Assembly (NCBI RefSeq): GCF_047663525.1
Contig: NC_092617.1
Location: 4,902,501-4,966,500 of the forward strand
Origin: Anas platyrhynchos
Lineage: Eukaryota > Chordata > Aves > Anseriformes > Anatidae
Direction: 5' to 3'
Length of the DNA: 64,000 nt
In this document: in pieces, positions 41,365-51,213 of the stretch
Layout: every line of letters begins with the position of its first letter
Numbering within the stretch: position 1 is the first letter of the stretch
Translations under genes and position numbers: made by a program
The notes under the pieces: model-generated
Database searches by the model: none
Seen by the model: the letters and a program-made list of their open reading frames with translations, nothing else
What the model was told of the DNA's origin: nothing

Positions 41365-42252
41365 TGTGAGGAATGTTTTAACAATTCTAATTCGTGTCCA
41401 TAAATTCGTGTCCATAAATTCGTGTCCATAAAGAATAATTCTGTTTGAATCCTGTCTGCCTGGGCCCTGCACTGGCAATTTAGTTCTTGAACCACAGATG
41501 CAGTGTGTCCCAGTCTCCCCCTCATTCCAGTCAATTTATCACGTCTTCAGAAAACACTCCTTAAATTTATGAACCTGTTTGCTTTTGTTATTCCGGACTT
41601 CTAGTTCTAACAGTTACAGCCTTTTTTCCTGTCTTCTTCGAGATTAACTTAACACTGCTATAGATGTGTCTGTGAATGGCTGGGGAAGAATGTTTTAAGT
41701 ACTCGTGAAGCGTCAAATAAGAAAGCTGTTTGTGTTTGATGTCTGGGAGTTTCAGAACAACTGATAACAACTAGTGACTGTTATGGGATACTATGAGGAT
41801 CCTTGGTATCTGGCCAGGGGGGCCAAGAGATTAAGAGGAAGGAAAAAGAAGCTGAAGGACGGTTGGGAGACAAGACCTGTGGAGAGTGTACAGAGAGTGT
41901 TCCATAAACTCGGAATAGTGCCAAGTAAGTACAAAGGGTGAGAGGAAGACTACGAGCCTTCAGCATGAAAGACCCCTAAAGACCCCCAGAGGAGACTGAT
42001 GCGCATGCTCCAGTAGGAGGAACTGGACCCCGGAAGCTAATTATAATAATCTACTTTTTTAGAAGTAGTAATGAATATGTATTAGTCTAGGTGCATAAAA
42101 ATCAGCTGCTTGATGTAACTGGTGTGCGTCCTGGTGGAGCAGAGACTCCCGGTGCACCCAGTGCTGTTTGCTTACCTCTATTCCTTTATATTCTTTTAAT
42201 AAATCCTATTTTTTTATTTAATCCTAATTTGAATCCTGAGCCATTTATAACA
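41365..42252 (+). mobile_element. 3' LTR of the gammaretrovirus-like provirus
   Basis: 888 bp, TGTGAGG...TATAACA, with AATAAA at 42198. Differs from the 5' LTR by having no CR1, by a triplicated AATTCGTGTCCATA phrase near 41391-41432 (single in the 5' LTR), and by scattered substitutions that date the integration as old. Confidence 0.88.
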
Positions 42253-42269
42253 ACAGCATCCACGTTACA

Positions 42270-44060
42270 TAAACCCTCCTACTTCTATGAAATCATAAGT
42301 TTCTGTTGGCCAAGCTCTTCTTCCCACCCCGAAATATCATATCTCTCTTGTCCAGGCTGCTCTTGATCTCCCCATATCTTATTGGGATCAGCCTTCTGAT
42401 AACATCCATGATCGCAGGGTATCTGTCTCACCTCTGTTGGCTTCTCCATTCCTCAGACACTACTGGCATGGTAGTTAGAAGAGAAAAGGACACAAAGATC
42501 CTTAGGAGCATCCTGTACAATGTGCCCATCAGTTCTGCACCTCCACAGAACTGTGTTTCCTACCTACATGTTTCATTCCCAGAATGGCTTCTATGGAATC
42601 AGGGTTATTGTTTTCTTATGCATGTTTTAGTTTTGGATATTCAGAGATGGAATAAGGAAAGTTAAGGCACAGATGGAACTGATCTTCTCAATGGATTCAA
42701 GGAATAATAGGAAGGGATTTTACAGATACACTGCTCAGAAAAGAATGGCCAAGGAGAATGTACCCCCTCTGATGGATGAGAAGGGTGCACTGGTAATGAC
42801 AGACATGGAGAAGGCTGAGGGACTCAACAACGTCTTTTCCTCAATCTTCCCTGCCGGTCAGGCTTCCCAAGTCTTTCCTTTCCCTGAACCTGTAGATGGA
42901 GGCTGGGGGTGAAAAGTCCCACCTGGTGAGAGTGAAGAGCAGGTCCAAGACCACCTGATGACACTAAACAGGTACATGTCTAGGGGGCCTGATGACTTGC
43001 ATCCCAGGGTCCTGAGGGAACTGGCTGATGTAGTTGCCAAGCCTCTCTCCATCATACTTGGTGGCAGATCATTCTACAGAAGAGAAGGCTCCAGGGTGAC
43101 CTCTTTGTGGCCTTTCAGTACTTAAAGGGGACTTCTTAAAAAGATGGAGAGTGACTCTTTGCTCAATCGTATGACAGGACAAGGTGGAATGGTTAAAAGT
43201 AAAAGACTGGAGATTTGGACTAGAGTTTAGGAGGAAACTTCACTCAGAGGGAGGTGAGGCACTGGAACAGGTTGCTGAGAGACCTTAGGGATGCCCCATC
43301 CTTGGAACTGATCAAGAGCATGTGAGATGAGGCCCTGGGCTACCTGATCTCATGGGGGGCATCCCTGCTAATGGTGTCCATGGACCGGGGCTTGGAACTA
43401 GATGCCTCTAAGATCCCTTCCAATAGGAGCCATTCTCTGATTCTATGGTCTCACTAGCTCTACCTCAAGCATGACTCCCATGTCATCAACCTTCCTTCAC
43501 CTGACCAGAACAGAAGGTGCCTCACCATCATCGTCAATGCCATGTGCATACTTCTGCCTTATACGGTCCCTATCTGTGCCACATTCCTCCTGTAGGTCCG
43601 TCAGCTCCACAGATAGAAGTGGCTTCCCAGCCTCCTTCCCAGACATGTGCCTCCTGCAGGCCCAGCAGATCCTGAGGCACACCTGACTTCATCCCAGCAT
43701 TCCCAGCCAGCTCCTCCTTGTGGCCTGTGATCTGATCACATACCTGTCACCTCACATGCCTCTTCCAATGCCATGGGACTGCTGCAGGACCTCACAGTCC
43801 CTGCCCGGCCCCACGGAGACAAACAGATGAAATTAGGGGTAGGAGTGAGGTTGAAGCTGAGATGTGCTGGGTACATGGTGGAGGGCTTTGGGGGTTAGAT
43901 GATCAGATTAATGTTTAGGGATTAGAGGTCACCCTCCAGGGTCAAGGGAACAGCAAATCATCAAGGGAGAGATTGGTGTTCTGCTTAAGGATCCTGCTCA
44001 AGGTATAGGATAAGGGCAAGCTTTGAGGACTTCAGTTTAGGTCTGGTTTGGAGGTTAAGG
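42270..44060 (-). repeat. R1-type block, copy 7 (inverted relative to 55740-58080)
   Basis: Reverse-complement relationship to 55740-58080. 42290-42600 matches 58080-57640, and 43450-44060 matches 56375-55760 (for example TGATCAGATTAATGTTTAGG against CCTAAACATTAATCTGATCA). The CR1 inside (42600-43447) is present in both copies but shortened here. No gene. Confidence 0.75.
42600..43447 (+). mobile_element. CR1 LINE, internally deleted
   Basis: Readable pieces run in CR1 order: GRYIAQKR-like (YTAQKRMAKENVPPLMDEKG), [33 protein letters not shown], then a jump to the C-terminal [16 protein letters not shown] and the 3'-UTR with ATTCTCTGATTCTATGG. The catalytic domain is deleted. The inverted copy at 56375-57650 retains more of it. 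Confidence 0.85.
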
Positions 44061-44339
44061 TTAAGGTTGGCATTTTATTCCTTGGTTAGGCTTTATCATC
44101 CTTCTGCTTGCCTTCCTATTAGCAGATGAGTTTGACATCTGTCATTTCCAAGTTCTGAGGAATGTCTTTGATCCATCTGTCCTTTCCAAGGTCTTGAGAT
44201 AGGTCTTACGATGACATCTGCAGATCCACTTGAACCTCTCTCACCCTTCCCGTACCACCTCTAGGCAACGTGAGGACTGACTGGGAGGATGGTGGTTTAG
44301 GAAAGGGCTTCATTAAGATCTCTGAGGAGGGCTGTATTT
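44061..44339. other. No gene recognised
   Basis: 3' side of the OR relic on minus. No motif. Confidence 0.35.
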
Positions 44340-45025
44340 GGGCTTCTCTCAGACCATGATGGCAGTATCATAGAAAACAATGACACTCGTGAGGACAGAG
44401 GAGCAGGTGGATAAGGCCTTGGCCTGCCAATACAGGACACACACACACCTGAAAACTGCATGAGGGAAGAGGAAGATTGGATCCAAAATGTAGATTATGA
44501 AATCAAAGACTGTGAATATCACCTTGGCACTGCAGGACAGCTCCAGCAATGGGGCAAAAACACAGAAGGTGTCTACGACACTGGGGCCACAGAGCTGGAG
44601 CTGGGAGGAAGAGAAATAATTCCTGTACATGAGAGAAATTCCCCTGGTTCAGGTACAGCTGCCTTCTGGATTCAGGCCTTCCAGTTCTCGAGCCTTGCAG
44701 AGAACAGGGATGGCATACAGCCCAGGGCTGACCGTAGGACATGACCCCAGTAGGAAGCACTGCAGTCATGCAGAAGGTGCAGCTGAGAGTGCTGCCACCT
44801 CTGTGAGCAAAGAGGGTGCTGTCCCCAACCAGGAAGCTGGCCAGCATCTGGCGCAGGGTGCTGGAGCTGTGCAAGGACAACTCTCCCCCAGGAAGAAGGC
44901 GATGGGCATCTGCAGGTGTTTGGTGTTAGGCACAGGAACAGTGATGAGGGTGTTCCACATCCCAGTCACCATACTGGTCATATGAGAGAGAAAGAAGAGA
45001 TTTGTGTACGGGTAGAGGATCTTCC
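44340..45025 (-). pseudogene. Olfactory receptor pseudogene, not of the OR14 type
   Basis: Three frames on minus combine to an OR: TM1 end VTGMWNTLITV, TM2 LQMPIAFFLGE (LHTPMYFFLGN), QMLASFLVGDST, VMSYGQPWAVCHP (MAYDRYVAICHP), QLQLCGPSVVDTFC and FAPLLELSCS (extracellular loop 2), then KALSTCSSVLTSVIVFYDTAI (KAFSTCSSHLT...). It ends before TM7. The loop-2 motif FCGP..VD.F.C..APLLELSC belongs to other class II OR families (OR4/5/6/10/12-like), clearly different from FFCEIPQILKLSC of the OR14 genes. At least two frameshifts. Confidence 0.8.
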
Positions 45026-45379
45026 ATGTGGATTACTGGGAAAACTCAACAAATGCTGTTTAGTGTCCCATTTCCTTTATGGAAACCCTTTTAGAGCATT
45101 CAGTTCCCCCTCTCTTGTTAGAACACATTCAGAGGGGTGAAATGATCCCTGGCAGTCGTGGCTGAAGTGTCCTGCCATGCAGTGGGAACAGAATAGGGGT
45201 TAAGGGTGGGAAACATTTGTACTCATATTTGATAACCACAGTCCAACAGCACAAATCACACTTTAAAAAATCAGTCTCTGACATCTACAGAGAGAAGCAG
45301 TCAGTGATGTCTTCAGTCTGATTTGAACACCACACCTCAGCAGAGAGCCTGCTGCCTTGGGGAGCTGTCAGCCCTGAGG

Positions 45380-45668
45380 CCTTGGGGACACCTCGAGGGA
45401 GCCCAAGGGCACAGAGCAAGCGATGCCATGGTCGGGTGCTGTGCTGCTGAGCTGGGACGGGCTCCTGGGCCCAAGGGGAGCTCCTGGTAAGCGCTGCAGA
45501 GAGACAGCTGTGCCCAGGAGCAGCTCCTCTGCACAGCGCAGCAGGGCTGGAGGCTCTGACTGCAGCTGGCACACAGAGAGGACAGAAGGAGAGAGGGCTT
45601 GGAGGCACTGAGGAGCACAGCAACAGAGGGCAGCGTGTGGCAGGACACATCTGCAGGCTCTTGGCACC
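45380..45668 (+). other. Putative 5'-UTR exon region of OR gene 5
   Basis: Block conserved with those of genes 3 and 6 (CATGGTCGGGTGCTGTGCTG, GGAGCAGCTCCTCTGCACAG, ACATCTGCAGGCTCTTGGCACC). It is followed by donor GTGAGG at 45669. The coding exon starts after CATCTTCAACAG at 46131, so the intron would be ~460 bp. The exon start is not visible. A poly-T run lies at 45871-45888 in the intron. Confidence 0.5.
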
Positions 45669-46154
45669 GTGAGGCTCTGGCAGCAGGGCACTGCAGGTGG
45701 GGTTGCCAGAGGGGTCTTCTACAGCTGGCACATCCAATAGCTGATAGCATCTGTCAGGCTGGGTCTCTCTGTTTCTCCAGAAAGGAGTGGAAGATGCTTT
45801 AGAGAATGGCATTTATAAGGTGTCATTTCCACAAGAAGATTGAGGCTTTGTTTATCTGAAGGAGAAGGCTTTTTTTTTTTTTTTTTTGGTTCTGTGATTT
45901 CCGATTCCTGCACTGCAGAAGAGGCAAGTTTGAGGTTAATGTGTTCTCAGGATTGTACAGGAGACTGAGAATCCCAGAGCATTGCACAGAGAGATCAGAA
46001 TGGAAACAATGAGATTCTGGCAGGTTCTCCTGTAAAGAGAGAAGATCGCCTGGGGTGTGTGCTAAGACAGGGAATAGGTTTTCCTCATTTAAGTCTGTTC
46101 TAACTTTGATCTGCATTGTCATCTTCAACAGGAGGCTCTGCTTAATGTCAGCAA

Positions 46155-47090
46155 ATGCCCAACAGCAGTTCAGTCAGTGAGTTCCTCCTGCTGGCATTCG
46201 CAGACACGCGGGAGCTGCAGCTCCTGCACTTCGCGCTCTTCCTGGCCATCTACCTGGCTGCCCTCCTGGGCAATGGCCTCATCCTCAGCGCCGTAGCCTG
46301 CCACCACCGCCGCCACACCCCCATGTACTTCTTCCTCCTCAACCTCGCCCTCCTCGACCTGGGCTGTATCTCCACCACTCTGCCCAAAGCCATGGCCAAT
46401 GCCCTCTGGGACAACAGGGCCATCTCCTATCAAGGTTGTGCTGCTCAAGTTCTCTTTTTTGTCTTCTTCTTTGGTTCAGAGTATTCAATTCTAACCATCA
46501 TGGCCTACGACCGCTACGTTGCCATCTGCAAGCCCCTGCACTACGGGAGCCTCCTGGGCAGCAGAGCTTGTGCCCAGATGGCAGCAGCTGCCTGGGGCAG
46601 TGGCTTTCTCAATGCTGTTCTGCACACGACCATTACATTTTCCCTGCCCCTCTGCCAAGGCAATGCTGTGGACCAGTTCTTCTGTGAAATCCCCCACATC
46701 CTCAAGCTCTCCTGCTCAGATGCCTACCTCAGAGAAGTCTGGGCTCTTGTGCTTAATGTTTCTTTAGTCTTTGGTTGTTTTGTCTTCATTGTGCTGTCCT
46801 ATGTGGAGATCTTCAGGGCAGTGCTGAGGATGCCCTCTGAGCAGGGCCGGCACAAAGCCTTTTCCACGTGCCTCCCTCATCTGGCCGTAGTTTCTCTGTT
46901 TGTCAGCACTGCTGTGTTTGCCAACCTGAAGCCGCCCTCTATTTCCTCGCCATCCCTGGACCTGGTGGTCACACTTCTCTACTCAGTGGTGCCTCCAGCA
47001 GTGAACCCCCTCATCTACAGCATGAGGAACCAGGAGCTCAAGGATACAGTGAGGAAAATGTTTCCATACATGCCTCTTAAGCAACCATGA
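46155..47090 (+). CDS. Olfactory receptor, OR14-like (gene 5)
   Basis: A 311-residue odorant GPCR in one exon, with all family marks (NSSS, GN, HTPMYFFLLN, MAYDRYVAICKPLHYGSLL, FFCEIPHILKLSCSD, SYVEIFRAVLR, RHKAFSTC, NPLIYSM). Small oddities are RRHTPMYFF where the others have RLHTPMYFF, FANLKPP for FAYLKPP, and FLAIYLAALL in TM1 instead of FLGIYLAALL. TM3 begins VLFFVFFFGSEYSIL. The ATG at 46155 is 23 bp after the likely acceptor, with an out-of-frame ATG ten bases before it. It is followed by a shortened R3 block and an LTR. Confidence 0.94.
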   Translation: MPNSSSVSEFLLLAFADTRELQLLHFALFLAIYLAALLGNGLILSAVACHHRRHTPMYFFLLNLALLDLGCISTTLPKAMANALWDNRAISYQGCAAQVLFFVFFFGSEYSILTIMAYDRYVAICKPLHYGSLLGSRACAQMAAAAWGSGFLNAVLHTTITFSLPLCQGNAVDQFFCEIPHILKLSCSDAYLREVWALVLNVSLVFGCFVFIVLSYVEIFRAVLRMPSEQGRHKAFSTCLPHLAVVSLFVSTAVFANLKPPSISSPSLDLVVTLLYSVVPPAVNPLIYSMRNQELKDTVRKMFPYMPLKQP

Positions 47091-47339
47091 TGTGTTCAGA
47101 AGATCTGTACTTAATAATATGCAAATATTTTGATTCATATTATATCATATCATTTTTATTGTTACTAGTGTATTCCTAAGTTTGTCATTAATAGTAATCC
47201 TAACAGAAATCAAAGGGTATTTGGGAAAATGATACAACATTTCTTAAATTATATTTCTTTGTTAGTATTTGAACTACATTTCATTTTGTTTTTATTAATC
47301 TCATTCTTAGCATTCTGAATGTTACATCTTGTGTAAGGT

Positions 47340-47583
47340 TTGACCACATCATCTAATGTACATACAGAACCAGGCTTCCTTGGTAGAGAAAGACAGTAAA
47401 GATGTCAGTGGAATTTCATAGGTCTCAGTATCCTTCTCTTCCCATCTCCTCTGGAGCTGGGGAAGCAGCCCCAGCATCCAGGAGGGGCTCAGGTCCAGGA
47501 GCCCAGCTGCCACGGTTAGGAGCAGTGTATTTGGATTCGACCTTGTGGATCTAGGTGACAGTCCTGTCGTCTCTATAGCAGGG
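47340..47583 (+). repeat. R3 block, 3' flank of OR gene 5, copy 4 (cut by LTR)
   Basis: Contains CTTCCTTGGTAGAGAAAGACA, CCCAGCATCCAGGAGGGGCTCAGG-type sequence and the GATCTAGGTGACAGTCCTGTC phrase shared with copy 3, then is cut by the LTR at 47584. Confidence 0.7.
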
Positions 47584-48641
47584 TGTCATGGTTCCACTCG
47601 AGTGGGCAGCCGAGCTCCACCACAGCTGCTCTCTCACTCCCCCTCCTCAAAGAGGAATGGGGAGAAAATATGTGAAAAGGGCTCAAAGGTTGAGATAAGG
47701 ATGAGAAAATCACTCAGTAATTATTGTAATGGGCAAAACAGACTCAGCATAAGGAGATAGTAAGATTTATTGCTCATTACTAACAAGCTAGAGAAGTGAG
47801 AAACAAAGGAAAGAAACCAAAAGCACCTTCCCCCCGATCCACCCTCTTCCACCTCCTCCCCCTGAGCGGCGCAGGGGAACGGGGGAATGGGGGTTATGGT
47901 CAGCCTACAGCACTTCTTCTCTGCCGCTCCTTCTTGGTCACTCTCGTCCCCTGTGCTGTGGGGTCCCTCCCACGGGATGCAGTCCTTGATGAACTGATCC
48001 GGCGTGGGCTTCCCACAGGCAACAGCTCTTCCAGAACTGTTCCAGATATGGGTCTGTACCACGGGGTCCATCCCTCAGGAGCAAACTGCTCCAACCTGGC
48101 TCCCCCACAGGCAGCAGCTCCTGCCAGGTCACCTGCTCCTGCGTGGGCTCCTCTCCACGGGCTACAGGTCCAGCCCAGAATCTGCTCCGGCAGGGGTCTT
48201 CCACAGGCGGCAGCCTCCATCGGTGCAGGGCCACCTGCTCCACCGTGGTCTCTTCCACGGGCTGCAGCGTGGAACCCTGTTCCACCATGGTACTCCATGG
48301 GCTGCAGGGGGACATCCTGCTTCACCATGGTCCTCACCACAGGCCGCAGGGGACTTCTGCTCCGGCGCCTGGAGCACCTCTCCCCCTCCTTCTGCACTGA
48401 CCTTGGTGCCTGCAAGGCCGTTCCTCACTCCTTTCACTTTCCCAGCTGCTGTGTGGCGCAGTGGTTTTTTTTCCCTGTCTTAAATCTGCTCTCACAGAGG
48501 CGCAAAACAACATGGCTTATTGGCTCAGCTCTGGAAAGCAGTGGGGCCCTTCCCAAACATGGGGCAGCTTCTAGATCCTTCTCACAGAAACCACCACTAC
48601 GGCCCCCTGCTACCAAAAACTTGCCATGTAAACCCACTACA
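47584..48641 (+). mobile_element. ERV long terminal repeat, ~1.05-kb family, copy 2
   Basis: 1058 bp, TGTCATGG...CCACTACA, collinear with 2816-3862. A 332-codon open frame (47796-48794) runs through most of it and out of its end; the other copy is broken in this frame and the content (P, A, S, C rich) is repeat-like, so I do not call a gene. No clear target-site duplication. Orientation by LTR convention. Confidence 0.82.
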
Positions 48642-49449
48642 AATATATTGCCTGCCTTCTTCGGTAAATCACTCGTAATGTTACTCGTGATTGGCGAAGC
48701 CTGTGGGTCTTGTGTTGTTGTGTTTTTTCCCATTGTACTTTATCAAATGTTGTCCACAGAGAAATATTATTCTTTATTTTGCTTGTGTATTTAAATTAAT
48801 TGAAGTGCCTTTTTGTTTTATGTCCTTCCTCTGAGGTCTTTTCTGTGGCTGCAGAGGCAGTGCCCGTGTGCAGGAGGCAGAAGAAAAGAGTCACGGCCCA
48901 GTAGTCCAGCCCTAGAGCACCAGGACCTGGTGCATGCAGAGCTGTTCTCCTACCACTGCCACCCTCTCCTGCTGAGCCCTGCTGGCGGTGTAAGGCCTGG
49001 CTGCTCCTGGAGCTTGGTCCAGTATTGCTGTGTGGCTATGCTGGGACTGCAGGCCAAAGTGCAAGAGCTGAATGCAGCTCTGTGATGTGCTTCCTTGAGC
49101 CTCCGGGGTCCCTGTGCCCATTCCTCATGCTATGGGGCATCTCAGAGGAAGGCGATGCACTGCAATGCTGAGGTGCCTCCCAGCCTCTGCCAGTGGCTGC
49201 AGGAGCCAGAGGGACCTGCAAGTGCTGCAGTGCATTGCCTGTGTGTGTGTAAGGCAGGGACTCGTGTCTCTGAACAGCCCAGTGTAGATGAGCAGTGCAC
49301 GAGGCCAGTTCAGATGTTGGCACCTCACAGACCCCCGACATTCTCTGTGCAGAACTCCAGTAATTACCCCCAGCGTTCCCATGAGATTTCTGTCACCCTC
49401 CTTCCACAGGTTCATTTCAAATGCCTCTCTCTGACTTAACACATTACCC
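48642..49449. other. No gene recognised
   Basis: Between two LTRs. 48840-49440 has open frames on both strands without motifs, plus a short (TG)n at 49231-49242. Confidence 0.4.
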
Positions 49450-49546
49450 TGCTTTTTGGACTGGTGGGGACAGCAAACTGGTGGCTGTTGGTGACAGCCA
49501 ACATAGCTTCACTAGGGGCAGATCGTGCCTGACAAACCTGGTGGCC
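49450..49546 (+). mobile_element. LINE reverse-transcriptase scrap
   Basis: Encodes VGDSQHSFTRGRSCLTNLV, matching the CR1/LINE signature (S)QHGF..G.SCLTNL. It is cut on the right by the LTR at 49547. Confidence 0.65.
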
Positions 49547-50146
49547 TGTGGTGGTTTTACTCAGGTGGGCAGCCGAGCTTCACCACAACTGCTCTCACAC
49601 TCCCTCTCTCCTCAAAGAGGAAGGGGGAGAAAATACAACACAGAGAACTTGAGGTTTGAGATGAGGAAGGTTTAATTAAACGGAAAGGGAATGGGGAGGG
49701 AAAAAAAAGAAACAAAAGAAACAATAAGTCTGTGAGGAAGCACAGAGAGAGGGAAAAAAATATTCTCTAATTCCCATCAACAAGCGATGTTAGGCCACGT
49801 CCTGGGAAGCAGGGCCTCAAACGCGTAGTGGTTGTTCAGGAGGAACAGCCCCCTCCCCCACGAGAGCCCCCCCTTTAATTGCTGAGTGTGATATCAGGTG
49901 TTATGGAATATCCCTTTGGTTGGTTTAGGTCAGCTGCCCTGGCAATGTCCCCTCCCCAAAACTTGCCCACCCCCAGCCTGCTGGCTCTTGGGGGCTTGGA
50001 AGGAGTCGTGATGCTGTGCCAGCACTACGCAGCAATAGACACAGCACTGGAGTGATATCAGTGCTGTTCCAGCTACGAGTGCAGAGCACAGCACTGTGCG
50101 GGCTGCTGCAGGGAAAGGTGACTCCAGCTCAGACAGATCCAACACA
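49547..50146 (+). mobile_element. ERV long terminal repeat, ~0.6 kb
   Basis: Starts TGTGGTGGTTTTACTCAGG, like the 1.05-kb family, and shares about 100 bp with it, then diverges (GGCCACGTCCTGGGAAGCAG, AGGAGGAACAGCCCCCTCCC). It ends GATCCAACACA. It separates the LINE scrap from an R3 block, so it may be a solo LTR or mark a rearrangement. Confidence 0.7.
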
Positions 50147-50890
50147 CCCACTGAGCACCTTGTCCCTGCAGATCCCCTGACATTTCCTGGCAGATCCAGA
50201 TTCCTCTCCAAGCTGGCATTGGCCATCTGCCCCACTGCAGTGGGCAGTGTTGTCTATTTGGGCATGTGCTGCCACAAAGGAAGTTCTTGGCTTAGCGCTT
50301 GGTTCCTCAGGGACCACTCTGGGACTCTCAGCCTCTGTCTCTCACTCCATGAAAAAAAACAATAAACAGAAGAGCAGAGAGCAACCTCTTGGCTCTATTT
50401 CTGATAGCACATTAGGAAGAGGTGTCCAGGGTCCTGGGTTTGCCCTGAGCAAGACCCTCTTGCTACTGTGGTGCTAGCAGGGAGGCAGCTGTGACCCAGG
50501 GCTGCACAGTGCCTGCTGCTGCCTGCAGCCACAGGGATGCCACTGCAGAGACAACAGGACTGTCACCAAGGTACACGAGATATCAGGGCTTACCCAGAAA
50601 AAAAGAAGCACAATGTGGAAGCCAAAAGAGAGCAGCAGGGAAAAGGCCACGTCCTGCTGCTGGCCATGGCCATGGCTCCAGGGAAGCAGCAGCCCCGACC
50701 CGAAGGCAGCAGAGAGGCAGAGCCCAGCGGGCAGGGAGGGGCAGCCCCAACGGCCACCGGGGCTGCTTCTGCATGTGGCAGCTGGGCTCTAGTCCCTGAG
50801 CCCCTCCTGTGTGCTGGGGCTGCTCCCCTAAATCCAGAGGAGATGGGAAGAGGTGGCAGCTGACACCCACAAAGTTCACAGCTTCTTTAT
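50147..50890 (-). repeat. R3 block, copy 5 (3' flank of a truncated OR)
   Basis: Collinear with 20770-21530, including the outer part (CCACTGAGCACCTTGTCCCTG, GGTTCCTCAGGGACCAC) and the inner part (GCCACAGGGATGCCACTG, CTGCTGGCCATGGCCATGGC). It belongs to the OR remnant at 51091-51213, with the same spacing as in gene 3. Confidence 0.78.
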
Positions 50891-51090
50891 TCTATTTATC
50901 CACAGAGAACCCAGTTCTGTAGGTATATTAGATGATTGGGTGACAGACAATAAATAATTAGTAGGCAGGAAGACAAGAGTAGAATTCAGTCAAAATGACA
51001 AGTTTAAGAAATAATTTTAAAAATAATAGAAGAATTACAAGCTGTTGTATGAAGAGGTTTTTCAGAAAACCTGTTCGTTTTATAGGCACA

Positions 51091-51213
51091 TTATTGGTGC
51101 CAAAGTAGGATGTCTCCAAAGAGTTTCCACAAGGTTTCCTCGAGCTCCTGGTTCCTCATGCTGTAGATGAGGGGGTTCAGTGCTATAGGCACCACCATAT
51201 ACAGAACTGACAT
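51091..51213 (-). pseudogene. OR14-like C-terminal fragment, cut by an ERV
   Basis: On minus it reads SVLYMVVPIALNPLIYSMRN, then QELEETLWKLFGDILLWHQ and a TAA at 51093. This is TM7 and the tail, closest to gene 7 (tail LWKLIGYMLLWHQ). Everything upstream of TM7 is replaced at ~51213 by the ERV internal region in the same orientation. The frame is open where it remains. Confidence 0.88.

Larger units (their letters stand above)
35722..42252 (+). mobile_element. Gammaretrovirus-like provirus (ERV class I), defective, with captured host sequence
   Basis: Two related LTRs (35722-36797 and 41365-42252) flank 4.6 kb. An exact tRNA-Pro primer site follows the 5' LTR and a purine-rich tract precedes the 3' LTR. 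Inside are a gag-start remnant (37410), unrecognised sequence where gag-pol should be, a VLDLR-like cDNA piece (39453-39805), and env transmembrane-subunit remnants (about 40440-40625 and 41050-41260) with many stops. Most of gag and all recognisable pol are missing. A CR1 sits in the 5' LTR and a foreign LTR inside env, so the integration is not recent. No target-site duplication is obvious. Confidence 0.82.
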
